Assembly (NCBI GenBank): GCA_019636375.1
Contig: JAHBXS010000008.1
Span: 1 to 62,738 of the forward strand
Source: Pirellulaceae bacterium
Lineage (GTDB): Bacteria; Planctomycetota; Planctomycetia; Pirellulales; Pirellulaceae
Length of the DNA: 62,738 bases
Direction: 5' to 3'
Position 1 is the first letter of the stretch, and every line of letters begins with the position of its first letter. The translations under genes and the position numbers were made by a program. Shown one piece after another: positions 43,476 through 53,300 of this stretch. The notes under the pieces are model-generated. The model worked only from the letters and a program-made list of their open reading frames with translations. It had not been told where the DNA came from and made no database searches.

Positions 43476-46188
43476 AAATAGTGTTAATGTAGGTGCACCC
43501 TCCAAGGCTGCCCAACGCAAGGTTCGCGACCAAGCGAAATATTGGTTTGGGCTTGTGTTTGCGACTTCGACGGTTTTGCTTCTTGCCAACTCCTTTTACC
43601 TCTACGCGGCAAAATCTGACAGTTACTTTTTGTCTGCCATGTTGTGGCTTCATGGCTGGTTGGGGTTGATACTAACCCTATCGATGACCGGCTTTGCGGT
43701 TCCCCATTACCTTCATCGCCGACGGCACCAAAACGTCAAAGCAAAGGCATTTGGCTACTTCTTGATGGCATTGTTAGTCGTCGCGTGCGTTCTAGGCATC
43801 GTGGTTTTTTTCCTCGGCAGAAATGAGTCTCCCGTTTGGATGATTCGCGGCCACGAGTTGGCATTTGGATTGGGACTTGTTTTGTTTTTGATGCACAGGC
43901 TCTCGGCCGTACAAGCACCACTTTGGCGTTATGAAATTGGCGGTGCGGCAATCGCAGGAGCACTTTGCTGGGGTCTATTTCTTTCCGAACCGAAAGCAGA
44001 TGGTCAACGTGGGCTCGATCTTGCGGGCCCTCAAATGAAAGTGGCAAGTTTCACCGCCACGTTGGCAACGACCAACTCAGGGCATATTTTGGACGAAAAA
44101 GACCTATCAAATCCGAATTATTGCGCCCAATGCCATCAAGACCTTTTTGATCAATGGAGCGGTTCGGCTCATCGTTTCTCTTCGATGAATGATCCGTTTT
44201 ACGAAAGAACTTTCACTGTCGTCCAAGAAAACCGTGGACCAGAGTCTATGCACTTTTGTGGCGGCTGTCACGATCCTCTCGTTCTTTTGACTGGGAATAT
44301 GGAAGAATCAATGACGCGCCATACCACCAACGCTCAAGAAGGGATTACCTGCTTGGCTTGTCATAGCATCGTCGCCGTCAATGACCGACGGGGGAATGCC
44401 AGTTATGTGATGGCCAAACCAGATCATTACCCATTCTACGAAAGCGAAAATCCTGTCGAGCGGCAACTCAACCTAGATATGATTCGCGCAAAGCCCGAAA
44501 AACACAAACGAGACTTTTTGAAAGACATCCATCGCACCAGCGAGTTTTGTCTTTCCTGTCACAAGGCTCATTTGGACACGTTCGTGAACAATTATCGTTG
44601 GAAACGAGGACAAAATGACTACGATGCTTGGTTTGATAGCTCGGCGGGCCTGAATAGTGCTTTGACATTCTACAACGCTCAAAAAGTAAAGAGCTGCCAA
44701 GAATGCCACATGCCTCTCGTCCCCAGCAATGACCCGGCGGCCAAAAATGGATTCGTGCGAGACCATACTTTTCCAGGTTCCAATTCAGCACTCCCTGTCT
44801 GGCACAATAAACCCGAGTGGCTCGAAAAAACAAAAGCGCTCGCAAAAGACACCCTCAAGGTTGACATTTTTTCAGCAATTGATGCCGATCAAACCGATCC
44901 AGAGTCTCGAATTTTTCCATTAGAAAGACCTGACGCGCGCCTCGCGCCGGGCAGTGAAGTTCGCGTTGAAGTGATGGTGAAGAATACCGGCGTCGGCCAT
45001 TTATTCCCGGGCGGAACGATGGATATGCTAGAACCTTGGGTTGAATTTATCGTGGCCGATGCAGAACGACCTGAAGTCCCGATTTTAGCCAGCGGACTGC
45101 TCAGCAAAGACCGTCGTCTCGACCCCTCGGCCCATCGCTACAATGCCGTGTTACTAAGCCGCGAAGGCCGCTTAATTGACGTTCACAATGTCGAGCATTT
45201 CTTTACTGATTTGTACAACAATGGAATTGGGTTGGGGCAGACCGATATTGTCCGATATCAATTCGGGATTCCCGAAGAGTTGGACGGGAAAAGTCTGAAG
45301 TTCACGGCGAGAGTTCGCTATCGCAAATTCTCCCAAGAATACATCACCTACGTCTTTGGGGATGAACCCCCAGTATTTCCGATCATCGACTACGGATCGG
45401 CCGAAGTCACCGTGAGGGTCGGGGAACCGCAGCCGCTTTCGAAGATAGAAACCGTAGAGGTTGCAAAACGGCTTCGCGATTTTTCGATCGGCAGTTTGAG
45501 GCAAACGGACACGAAAACTGCGCTCTGGGGCTTCCAGCAAGTCGCGCGAGTTGTTCCTGAAGAACCTGACTCGTACATCGATATTGCACGCTGTTACGTC
45601 CAAACTGGGAATTTCGGCGAGGACTTGGCAGAGGTCATCGGTAAGGCGACGGACGTCAATCCGAAATTCCCAAAAATCGGTTTCTTCCTCGGTAAATTGC
45701 TCGCCTCACAAGCTCGGTTTGACGAAGCTGCTGAAGCCTATCAGTCCACGCTTTCCGTTTTTCCAGATGATCGGATTGTCAACAACGACAAGGGCCTGGC
45801 GCTGTTCAAGGGGAAACGCTTTAACGAGGCCGTCGAGACTTTCTTGCACACCCTGGAAATCGATCCAGAGAATGTCTTTGCTCATAACTATCTTTCGTTG
45901 AGTTACCAAGAATTGGGAGACAAGGCCAAAGCTGAGGAACACCATGAATTTTTCCTGCGTTACCAACCGCAGCAAGCCGAACGATCTGTCATCGAGTCCT
46001 ATCGAAGACGAAATCCACACGCCGATCGCGAAGCCAACATTCTGCACTTCCATCCGCTCCATGCTCCCGATGAAGTTGAGCGTCTCGTGAAGGAAAACGA
46101 AAGCTATCGACATCCTCACTCAGAGATTCAACCAGATAAAGCCGGGCCCATCAAAGATCGTCCAACTGACATCATAAAAATTTATTGA
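43459..46188 (+). CDS. membrane-anchored pentaheme cytochrome c with C-terminal TPRs
   Basis: 909 residues in three parts. (1) Four to five helices (residues about 29-175). His residues at helix ends, WLHGWLGLILTLSMTGF and RGHELAFGLGLVLFLMH, recall b-type-heme membrane proteins. (2) A c-type part with five CxxCH motifs: CAQCH (222-226), CGGCH (267-271), CLACH (298-302), CLSCH (364-368), CQECH (413-417), in the style of cytochrome c554 proteins. (3) A beta domain (about 490-670), then TPR units (ARFDEAAEAYQSTLSVFPDD; KRFNEAVETFLHTLEIDPEN). It likely moves electrons from the quinone pool to periplasmic partners. Translationally linked to the CRTAC1 gene. Confidence 0.9.
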   Translation: MSLQIENSVNVGAPSKAAQRKVRDQAKYWFGLVFATSTVLLLANSFYLYAAKSDSYFLSAMLWLHGWLGLILTLSMTGFAVPHYLHRRRHQNVKAKAFGYFLMALLVVACVLGIVVFFLGRNESPVWMIRGHELAFGLGLVLFLMHRLSAVQAPLWRYEIGGAAIAGALCWGLFLSEPKADGQRGLDLAGPQMKVASFTATLATTNSGHILDEKDLSNPNYCAQCHQDLFDQWSGSAHRFSSMNDPFYERTFTVVQENRGPESMHFCGGCHDPLVLLTGNMEESMTRHTTNAQEGITCLACHSIVAVNDRRGNASYVMAKPDHYPFYESENPVERQLNLDMIRAKPEKHKRDFLKDIHRTSEFCLSCHKAHLDTFVNNYRWKRGQNDYDAWFDSSAGLNSALTFYNAQKVKSCQECHMPLVPSNDPAAKNGFVRDHTFPGSNSALPVWHNKPEWLEKTKALAKDTLKVDIFSAIDADQTDPESRIFPLERPDARLAPGSEVRVEVMVKNTGVGHLFPGGTMDMLEPWVEFIVADAERPEVPILASGLLSKDRRLDPSAHRYNAVLLSREGRLIDVHNVEHFFTDLYNNGIGLGQTDIVRYQFGIPEELDGKSLKFTARVRYRKFSQEYITYVFGDEPPVFPIIDYGSAEVTVRVGEPQPLSKIETVEVAKRLRDFSIGSLRQTDTKTALWGFQQVARVVPEEPDSYIDIARCYVQTGNFGEDLAEVIGKATDVNPKFPKIGFFLGKLLASQARFDEAAEAYQSTLSVFPDDRIVNNDKGLALFKGKRFNEAVETFLHTLEIDPENVFAHNYLSLSYQELGDKAKAEEHHEFFLRYQPQQAERSVIESYRRRNPHADREANILHFHPLHAPDEVERLVKENESYRHPHSEIQPDKAGPIKDRPTDIIKIY

Positions 46189-46580
46189 TTCGCATTCCAT
46201 ATTGAGCCAGCGAGCAAATTTCCGTTCGGAATTTTGAGCAAGCCAGGTTGAAAAATGGCATCTGGGTCTAGAGTTTTGTAGTTATTTGGAGGTCCGACAG
46301 ACCAAAGTGATTTCGCAAATCATTAAGCGCGTCAACCCCAGCCCCACCCAAACCTCCCAGTCCCCGCAGAGTTCCACCTCGTCGTTGCCAGCATTTCGCC
46401 AACCCTCCAAATCAGCTCCGATTAATTTAGGGCACTTCTGCATCATTGTTGTATTGTCGGACGATGATTAACTTTGTACTCTCCTGGGCTTCGTCGAAGT
46501 TCACGGTTCGAAGTGTTTTTCATGCCACAACTCAAGGATGAGTTGTTACCCTCCGCAATGGTCTTTTTAAGGAACAAAAA
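46189..46580. other. intergenic region before the triple-repeat protein gene
   Basis: About 390 bases. It contains the hairpin at 46528-46547 and a good AAGGAACAAAAA ribosome binding site for the next gene. No further gene is supported. Confidence 0.45.
46528..46547. promoter_or_regulatory. perfect inverted repeat upstream of the triple I78-like gene
   Basis: ACAACTCA, AGGA, TGAGTTGT: two perfect 8-base arms ending 33 bases before the start codon at 46581. It could be an operator or a 5'-UTR hairpin; no T-run follows. Confidence 0.45.
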
Positions 46581-47633
46581 ATGAGCCGCAAGAATCGCGT
46601 CCGCATTAGCAATCTCAATTCAAAACTCGATTATTCGATTTTGGAAGAGCGAAAAGTTCTTGATGGAACGTTCGGTTCACTCGTACTTGCGCCAGCCGAA
46701 ATTCTGCCGATGATCGTCAGCCACGATGAAATCACCGTCGTGCAACCATCGACACATCTTCCGAATCGACCTACTTGGACCGGTGAGTATATCGGCTTGA
46801 CTGTGGAAGACGCTCAGGCGCTTGCCAAACGAAACGGCGCTGAATTCCGAATTTCGCGAATGGATGATGAGTACTTTATGTTGACGATGGACTATCGCCC
46901 TGGTCGCATCACCGCCGAAGTCGAGAAAGGGATCGTCGTCGATTACACTGTCGAGGGGGCGTCTCGCCCCGAACTGCCGCCGGATCGTCCTGTGCTTTGG
47001 CCGCCAACACTTTCACCTATCGATGTGACAATCGTGGACGTCGCGAATGAAATTGAAACGATCCAAGGACCTCGCACGCCATCTTGGACTGGTGAATATC
47101 TCGGGCTAACAATTGAAGACGCACAGGCACTTGCCACACGCAACGGCGTTGAATTCCGAATTTCGCGAATGGATGATGAATACTTTATACTGTTGACGGA
47201 CTATCGTGTTGGTCGCATCACCGCTGAAGTCGAGAAAGGGATCGTCGTCGACTACACCGTCGAAGAAGAGTACCCACTCGATTTGCCACCAGATTGTCCC
47301 GCATATTGGCCTCCACAACTTTCTAAAATTGATATGACGATTGTTGATCGCGTCAAGGAAATTGAACCTGTCGCAGGGCCACGAACACCGTCTTGGACAG
47401 GGAGCTATATCGGCTTAACCGTGAAAGTGGCCGAAGCGCTTGCCGAGCGAAACGGCGTAGAATTCCGGATTTCACGGATGGACGACGAATACTTTATGTT
47501 GACGAGGGACTATCGCGTCGGTCGTATCACCGCCGAAGTTGAAAATGGCATCATCGTCGATTACACCGTTGAGGAAAAGTTGCCCGACCTTTTCACGCCA
47601 GCGATCAAGCCTAAACTTTTCGCCCGCAATTAG
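46581..47633 (+). CDS. secreted protein with three tandem I78-inhibitor-like domains
   Basis: 350 residues. The N-terminus has the planctomycete export-type motif YSILEERKVLDGT (residues 18-30) instead of a classical signal peptide. Three near-identical modules follow at about 63-125, 166-228 and 268-331: WTGEYIGLTVEDAQALAKRN, then EFRISRMDDEYF and DYRPGRITAEVEKGIVVDY. The shape 'DYRPGRI-x-x-E-V-x-x-G-x-V' matches the peptidase inhibitor I78 family (potato-inhibitor-I-like), without its N-terminal Cys. Linkers are Pro-rich (PPDRPVLWPPTLSPIDVTIV). It is likely a multi-headed protease inhibitor or a binding protein outside the cell. Confidence 0.7.
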   Translation: MSRKNRVRISNLNSKLDYSILEERKVLDGTFGSLVLAPAEILPMIVSHDEITVVQPSTHLPNRPTWTGEYIGLTVEDAQALAKRNGAEFRISRMDDEYFMLTMDYRPGRITAEVEKGIVVDYTVEGASRPELPPDRPVLWPPTLSPIDVTIVDVANEIETIQGPRTPSWTGEYLGLTIEDAQALATRNGVEFRISRMDDEYFILLTDYRVGRITAEVEKGIVVDYTVEEEYPLDLPPDCPAYWPPQLSKIDMTIVDRVKEIEPVAGPRTPSWTGSYIGLTVKVAEALAERNGVEFRISRMDDEYFMLTRDYRVGRITAEVENGIIVDYTVEEKLPDLFTPAIKPKLFARN

Positions 47634-47725
47634 ACGGCAGGGCAGAGATGGGTTTCACGCCCCTCATTCGCTCGCTTGTAGCTCTCGAAAAACGAAACAG
47701 TCGTGAATGTTTCGGGATTGACAAT

Positions 47726-49741
47726 CTATGACGCTGATTGGCTCGCCAAAAGTGTTTCAAATTCGGATTCACTGAGAATTTGAACGCCAAGTGATTGGGC
47801 CTTGGCGAGCTTGCTGCCGGCGTCGGCACCGGCAACGAGGTAATTTGTTTTCGCACTGACACTGCCGCTGGTCTTACCGCCATTGGCCTCGATCAATTCG
47901 TGAATCTCTTCGCGTTTATATTTGACTAGCGTTCCGGTGACAACAAATGTCTTCCCGGAAAACGCTGACGAACCACTTGCTGAATTTGTTGTCGCCGGTT
48001 TGAAAACGAGCCCCCGAATCTTGAACTCTTCCAATACTTTTATTCCAGAAGGTGAACGAAAGAAGTCAAAAACGCTCCGCGCGATTACTTCACCAATCTC
48101 ATTGATTCGGCTTAGCACTTCGACACTTGCCGCAGCCAGTTTCTCAACCGTTCCAAACTCCCTTGCCAAAATTTTCGCAACGCTTGAGCCAACATGGCGA
48201 ATCGAAAGAGCCGTTAGAAATCGATCCAACGGACGTTCCCTACTAGCTGCGATTCCGGCGATGAGTTTCTCGCTGGAGCGTTCTCCCATGCGTTCGATTG
48301 TCCGCAATTGCTCAGCGGTCAGGTCGTACAAATCTACAAAATCGCGAACCAAACCACTCTCGACAAGCTGTTGCACCAATTTCTCACCGAGCCCTTCGAT
48401 ATCCATCGCCGGACGAGAGGCAAAAAAGCGAATTCGCTCTGTGACTTGAGCAGGGCAATTTGGATTCGTACACCGAATGTAAACGCCACCTTCATCTTTC
48501 GAGAGTTCCCCCTGGCAAGCCGGGCATTGAGTCGGGAATATAAACTCCGGCAATTCCGCTTCTCGCAGGTGCTTTTCGACGCGGACGATGTGGGGAATGA
48601 TCTTCCCTGCTTTTTCAACAACCACCAAATCCCCGACCCGAATATCTTTGCGGGCGATTTCCTCAGCGTTGTGAAGGCTTGCACGACTGACGATGGTTTG
48701 AGCCAACTCAACGGGCTCAAGATTGGCAACTGGAGTGATGGCCCCTGTTTTGCCGACCTGAAGTTCGATGGAGTTCAAACGCGTGACCGCTTCGTATTTT
48801 TCCCATTTGTAGGCCGCAGCCCACCGAGGACTTCGCGACCGCGTTCCCAGAATTTCACGTTGGTCAAATCGATTGAGCTTGATCACCAGCCCATCGACTT
48901 CGAAATCAAGTTCGTGAAGAGTCTCCACAAATGTTTCGCAATGCTTGGCAACCGCTTGAATCCCTAGAAACATCTCGACGCGCGGGGTGGCCGGGATTCC
49001 GTATTCCCTCAACTCATCCAAAAACTCAGTATGCGATTGAGCCCGCAAACCTTCGCAATAACCGGTTCCATGCGCGAAAAAACTTAGATTCCGGTCGGCA
49101 CAAATTCTCGGGTCGAGCAAGCGAATACTTCCTGACGAAACATTTCGAGTGTTAGCATAAAGCGGCAGATTCGCTTGGGCCTGCCGCTCGTTAAGTTTAA
49201 CCAGCTCTTCATTAAGCATAAAAATTTCGCCACGGACCTCCAAAAGGTCAGGGTAGCGATCCCCGTTCAATCGCAACGGCACGTCCCTGATCGTTTTGAC
49301 ATTGTGCGTGATAACATCACCGACCTCGCCATTGCCACGAGTCAGAGCGCGGACCAGAATGCCTTTTTCGAAAACGACCGAGACAGCCGCCCCGTCGATT
49401 TTCATTTCCACGACCCACTCGGCAGGTTCGCCAAGTTCCTTTTCCACCTTGGTGCCAAAATCGAGCAACTCCTCCAAGCTGTAGGTGTTTTGAATTGATA
49501 GCATCGGGAGCCGATGAGCCAATTGTTCCAAGTGCTCAACCGGTGCCTCACCGACCCGCTGCGTTGGGCTATCGGGAGTGATCAACAGAGGAAACTGCCG
49601 CTCCAAATCTTCGAGTTCCCGAAAGCGTTGGTCATACTCCAAGTCCGTGATTAACGATTTGGAGTCAACATAGTAACTGCGATCGTACTCATTGATTTCT
49701 TTACGTAGAGATTCAATTTTCTTCTTGGCAGAATCACTCAT
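47726..49741 (-). CDS. ligA: NAD-dependent DNA ligase
   Basis: 671 residues from ATG 49741 (a TTG at 49756 is also in frame). The nucleotidyl-Lys is Lys114 in VEMKIDGAAVSVVF. An OB domain, a four-Cys zinc finger (CPAC...CTNPNCP), helix-hairpin-helix repeats and a C-terminal BRCT domain (GKTFVVTGTLVKYKREEI; TNYLVAGADAGSKLAKAQSL) complete the standard layout. It seals nicks in replication using NAD+. The ribosome binding site is weak. Confidence 0.97.
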   Translation of the reverse strand: MSDSAKKKIESLRKEINEYDRSYYVDSKSLITDLEYDQRFRELEDLERQFPLLITPDSPTQRVGEAPVEHLEQLAHRLPMLSIQNTYSLEELLDFGTKVEKELGEPAEWVVEMKIDGAAVSVVFEKGILVRALTRGNGEVGDVITHNVKTIRDVPLRLNGDRYPDLLEVRGEIFMLNEELVKLNERQAQANLPLYANTRNVSSGSIRLLDPRICADRNLSFFAHGTGYCEGLRAQSHTEFLDELREYGIPATPRVEMFLGIQAVAKHCETFVETLHELDFEVDGLVIKLNRFDQREILGTRSRSPRWAAAYKWEKYEAVTRLNSIELQVGKTGAITPVANLEPVELAQTIVSRASLHNAEEIARKDIRVGDLVVVEKAGKIIPHIVRVEKHLREAELPEFIFPTQCPACQGELSKDEGGVYIRCTNPNCPAQVTERIRFFASRPAMDIEGLGEKLVQQLVESGLVRDFVDLYDLTAEQLRTIERMGERSSEKLIAGIAASRERPLDRFLTALSIRHVGSSVAKILAREFGTVEKLAAASVEVLSRINEIGEVIARSVFDFFRSPSGIKVLEEFKIRGLVFKPATTNSASGSSAFSGKTFVVTGTLVKYKREEIHELIEANGGKTSGSVSAKTNYLVAGADAGSKLAKAQSLGVQILSESEFETLLASQSAS

Positions 49742-49791
49742 ACAAGCCGAACCCAATGCTTAGAAATTGAAAGAATTTCCGTTGTGATTCC

Positions 49792-50184
49792 TTAACTAGC
49801 CGTTTCCACGCCACATTCCGGTGCTTGAGTGATCGGTTTGTTCATCGAATCGTTCGGAACGAAGCACAAGAACTTCAGCGGCCCCCCGCCATCGTTGCGA
49901 AATTGATGAACCTCGTCAGGAGCGACATAGACAACGGTTCCTGGCGAAAGCCGGTGCGGGATCGAGTCGCAAAACACGGTTCCTTCACCTTCGAGCACAA
50001 ACACTTCATGCTCATAAGGATGTGAATGCCGCGGCGTAAACCCTCCTGGTGCAACCTCAAACTGTCGCATCGCAAAATTCGGCGCTCCGTCGGATGGCCC
50101 GATTAACCAGCGCACAGAACAATTTTCCGAACCCGGCATTTCAACCGTCTTCTGCTCGACACTTTCGAAGTGTGTGACTTTCAT
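49792..50184 (-). CDS. cupin-domain protein
   Basis: 130 residues, one cupin barrel. Motif 1: GGFTPRHSHPYEHEVFVLEG (three His and a Glu for metal). Motif 2: PGTVVYVAPDEVHQFRN. The small one-domain form resembles the quercetinase-like or metal-binding cupin_2 proteins of unknown substrate. It begins 50 bases upstream of ligA on the same strand, so they could be co-transcribed. Confidence 0.88.
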   Translation of the reverse strand: MKVTHFESVEQKTVEMPGSENCSVRWLIGPSDGAPNFAMRQFEVAPGGFTPRHSHPYEHEVFVLEGEGTVFCDSIPHRLSPGTVVYVAPDEVHQFRNDGGGPLKFLCFVPNDSMNKPITQAPECGVETAS

Positions 50185-50335
50185 AGAATATTCGCACCAA
50201 TAAAACCCGTGACTTTTTTACTTACCAAACGACAGGCTTATTTTATTTTGTCGAACGGCATTCGAAAACCCGCCAACTTTGCGGTAGAATCATTTTTTCA
50301 AGATGTGGCAGACAAGGAGCTTGAGATTGACTGAG

Positions 50336-53300
50336 ATGATTAGAAACCTTTTGGTGCTTCTAGCGTTTGGCCTAGTTGTCGGCGGTTCAATTGTCCGCGC
50401 TCAACCGCAGGCCGAAAATCCGACGACCATACGACTTTTGAACCGATTAACTGAAACGCCCGCCGAAGGGGAAGATGTTGAGGAGGAGTGGCAATTTATT
50501 CCCCCCTCACGAGAATCATTGCGTCCGCTAATTTCGGCGGCGAGGCTCATCAAAACGTCCAAGTTTTCTAATGCATCCGTTCAATTGGGGGATATCTTAG
50601 CGGATCAAAATCAGCCGGATTTTTTGATCCCACTGAGTCGTAGTCAAGCCATCGGTTTTCGGCAGGCGGCCCACTTGTTGATGGAACTCGTACCGGAGTC
50701 GGCTCTTAGTGATTACCGCTTGAAGTATGCGGTTCACGCCCAACAACTTCTGGATCGTGCTGTAGCAGAGTTGAATCGCGATCTTTTGATGATGGTGTCG
50801 AAACGCTATTTTTTCACCGAAGCTGGAATTCAGGCTTCCATTATCTTGGGGCATTTAGAATTCTCGCGGGGGAAATTGGGTGAGGCGAGCGTCGCCTTTC
50901 GCCGCGTCGTGCATGAGGCAAAACGCCTTGGGCGCAGCGACCCGGAATCGCAATTGATGGTGGCTATCGCCGAGTTGTTAGCTGGAAACGCAAACGCTGC
51001 CGACCTCCAAGTGCGAGATTTGATTGCAAAAGTTGCTCGTAACGAAGTCAATTTTCGCGAGTTGCAATTACTGGGGGAACCTGTACGTTTCCCTACAAAT
51101 CCAGATGATGGTCTTAATTGGCTGACTGGCTACTTAGGAAGTTCACCGATCAAGTCGGAACCGGTCGTTAGGGATTGGCAAATGGCATTTGGCTCTCCGG
51201 ATCGCAACGCCATTTCGACGGCGGGTCTGCCGATGCTATGGCCCGAATGGTCGGTCCCACTTCACGTTGACTCGGACCAACAAGAGCCGTTCTCGATCCA
51301 GCTGAAAAAAACGTTTAAGGAAGAATCCAAAATCATTCCAGCTTTTTTCCCGATTGCTGCCGGAAATACGGTGATGTTTCGAAGTCGCGAAAAGCTGGTC
51401 GCTTTTGAGCTGGATTCGGGGAAGTTGAAATGGAGCTTTCCCCCTAACGTCGCTTGGAATCCAACGCAATCTAGAACATCAAAGAGTCCAACTGTTGAAT
51501 TGGAACTCGAAAGACGTTCCCTAACAAACCTTTCGGAAACTGTTTTCGCTGGGTGGTTGATGGGAGAGTTGACCAGCGACGGGCAAAACTTGTACTCCGT
51601 TCCATTTTCACAATATGCAGCGGATATGCGAGGATTGTTTGGGACAACATTTAGAGAGCTTGCTCCCCCGATTTTAGGCCAGGCTCAAGTGTTGCGTGCG
51701 TTGGAGCTAGAACGCCACGGGGCATTGAAATGGCAAATTGGCGGCGCAAGTGGTCTCGACGATCCTCAACTAACGAAGACTTCTTTTTTAGGAGCCCCCC
51801 TAGCCGTTGCAGGAAAGCTCTATGCCGTATGCAAACAAAACGACATTATTTCAGTTGTCGCATTGAATGCCGCGAGTGGACGTATGGAGTGGGCGTTGCC
51901 AATTGCCGTCTTTCCTTCCGATGATGACGACGATTACGAATACTATGAGTATGACCGTTCGCCGATGAAGGGGAGCTTGACGCCCAGTTTTCGCGACGGT
52001 GTATTGATATGCCCATGCGGGAACGGAGCGATCGTTGCTATTTCTCTCGACGATAAAAGTTTGCTCTGGGGCTATTCAGAACCAAGCGGATCGAGCAGCA
52101 TCGACCCCTACAACTACCCAAATCGCACGACGAACAAATCGAACGAAATTCGTCAAATCGACTGGATTGCCAATCGAGTCATCATCGATCATGCCGTGGC
52201 TGCGTTCACTCAACCCGGTCTTCGACGACTGATATTGATCGAGTTGGCGACGGGCCATGCCTTGTCGGCCGAACGCATCAACGCTTTTCTAAATCAACAA
52301 GGTGGACTTTATTTGGCCGGAATCCGAGACGGCAAAGCACTATGCGTGGCGAGGAAGTCGATCAGTGCTGCGGATATATTCACGGGTGAGTTGACTTGGG
52401 CAGTCGACTTTGACCACGAAGAAGAACCCAGCGGACACGGCTTCTATTCCCGTGAACACTATCACCTACCACTTTCTTCCGGTCGCGTTCTAAAAATATC
52501 CTTGCGCGATGGCAAAGTCACCAACGAAATACGTTTGGCCGAGCCGTTAGGGAACCTCATTAGCCATCGTGGCTATGTCATCTCACAAGGACCAAGTCGC
52601 TTGTCAGTATTACTTCAAAACGAACCCTTGCTCGAAAATGTTGAACCTTCTTCCGACGATTCGCTCCAAGAAGTCCGATTGAAACTTCGAGTAAAGGCAA
52701 TTGCGCTAAGCAAACAAGGGGAACTCGACAAAATGATCGATACCTTGGAGACGCTCTGGAAATTGGACTCGGATGACGCCTATTCCATACATCTAAAAAC
52801 CGCCTACCTAAAAAAAGTCGAGAGAACACCAGATTGGACAAGCGAAACATTGAAGTCGTTTCAACAATCCGATGAGAAATTCAGAGTGGCGGTTTGGTTG
52901 AAACGGATTGAGGCAAGTGCTGGCCGAGATATTCCAGCAGCTTTAGTTTTTCTTAACGAAGGACTCAGCGAAATGTCGCCGGAATTACTGCTGAAGCCGA
53001 TTCCCTTCAGCAGTCTTGTCAACGACGGCTCGCAAGTCGCGGGCACGGTGCGACTTGATCGCTGGATCGGAACAACAATCGGGCGAGCCTTAAAAACTGA
53101 AGCCGACTTGCAACGCGCGATGCAGGGATTGCAAAAGACGCCAATTAATCGGCCTCTTATAGAACAACTTATTCGTGCCGTTCAAAACGAATATCAACGT
53201 CAACTCAAATTAGTCGCAAAGCCCCACGACCAAACACTCGCCGATAGTCCAAACACTCGCCTTAAACTCAGTTCAGATCGTCGTTGGCATGAGTTTGATC

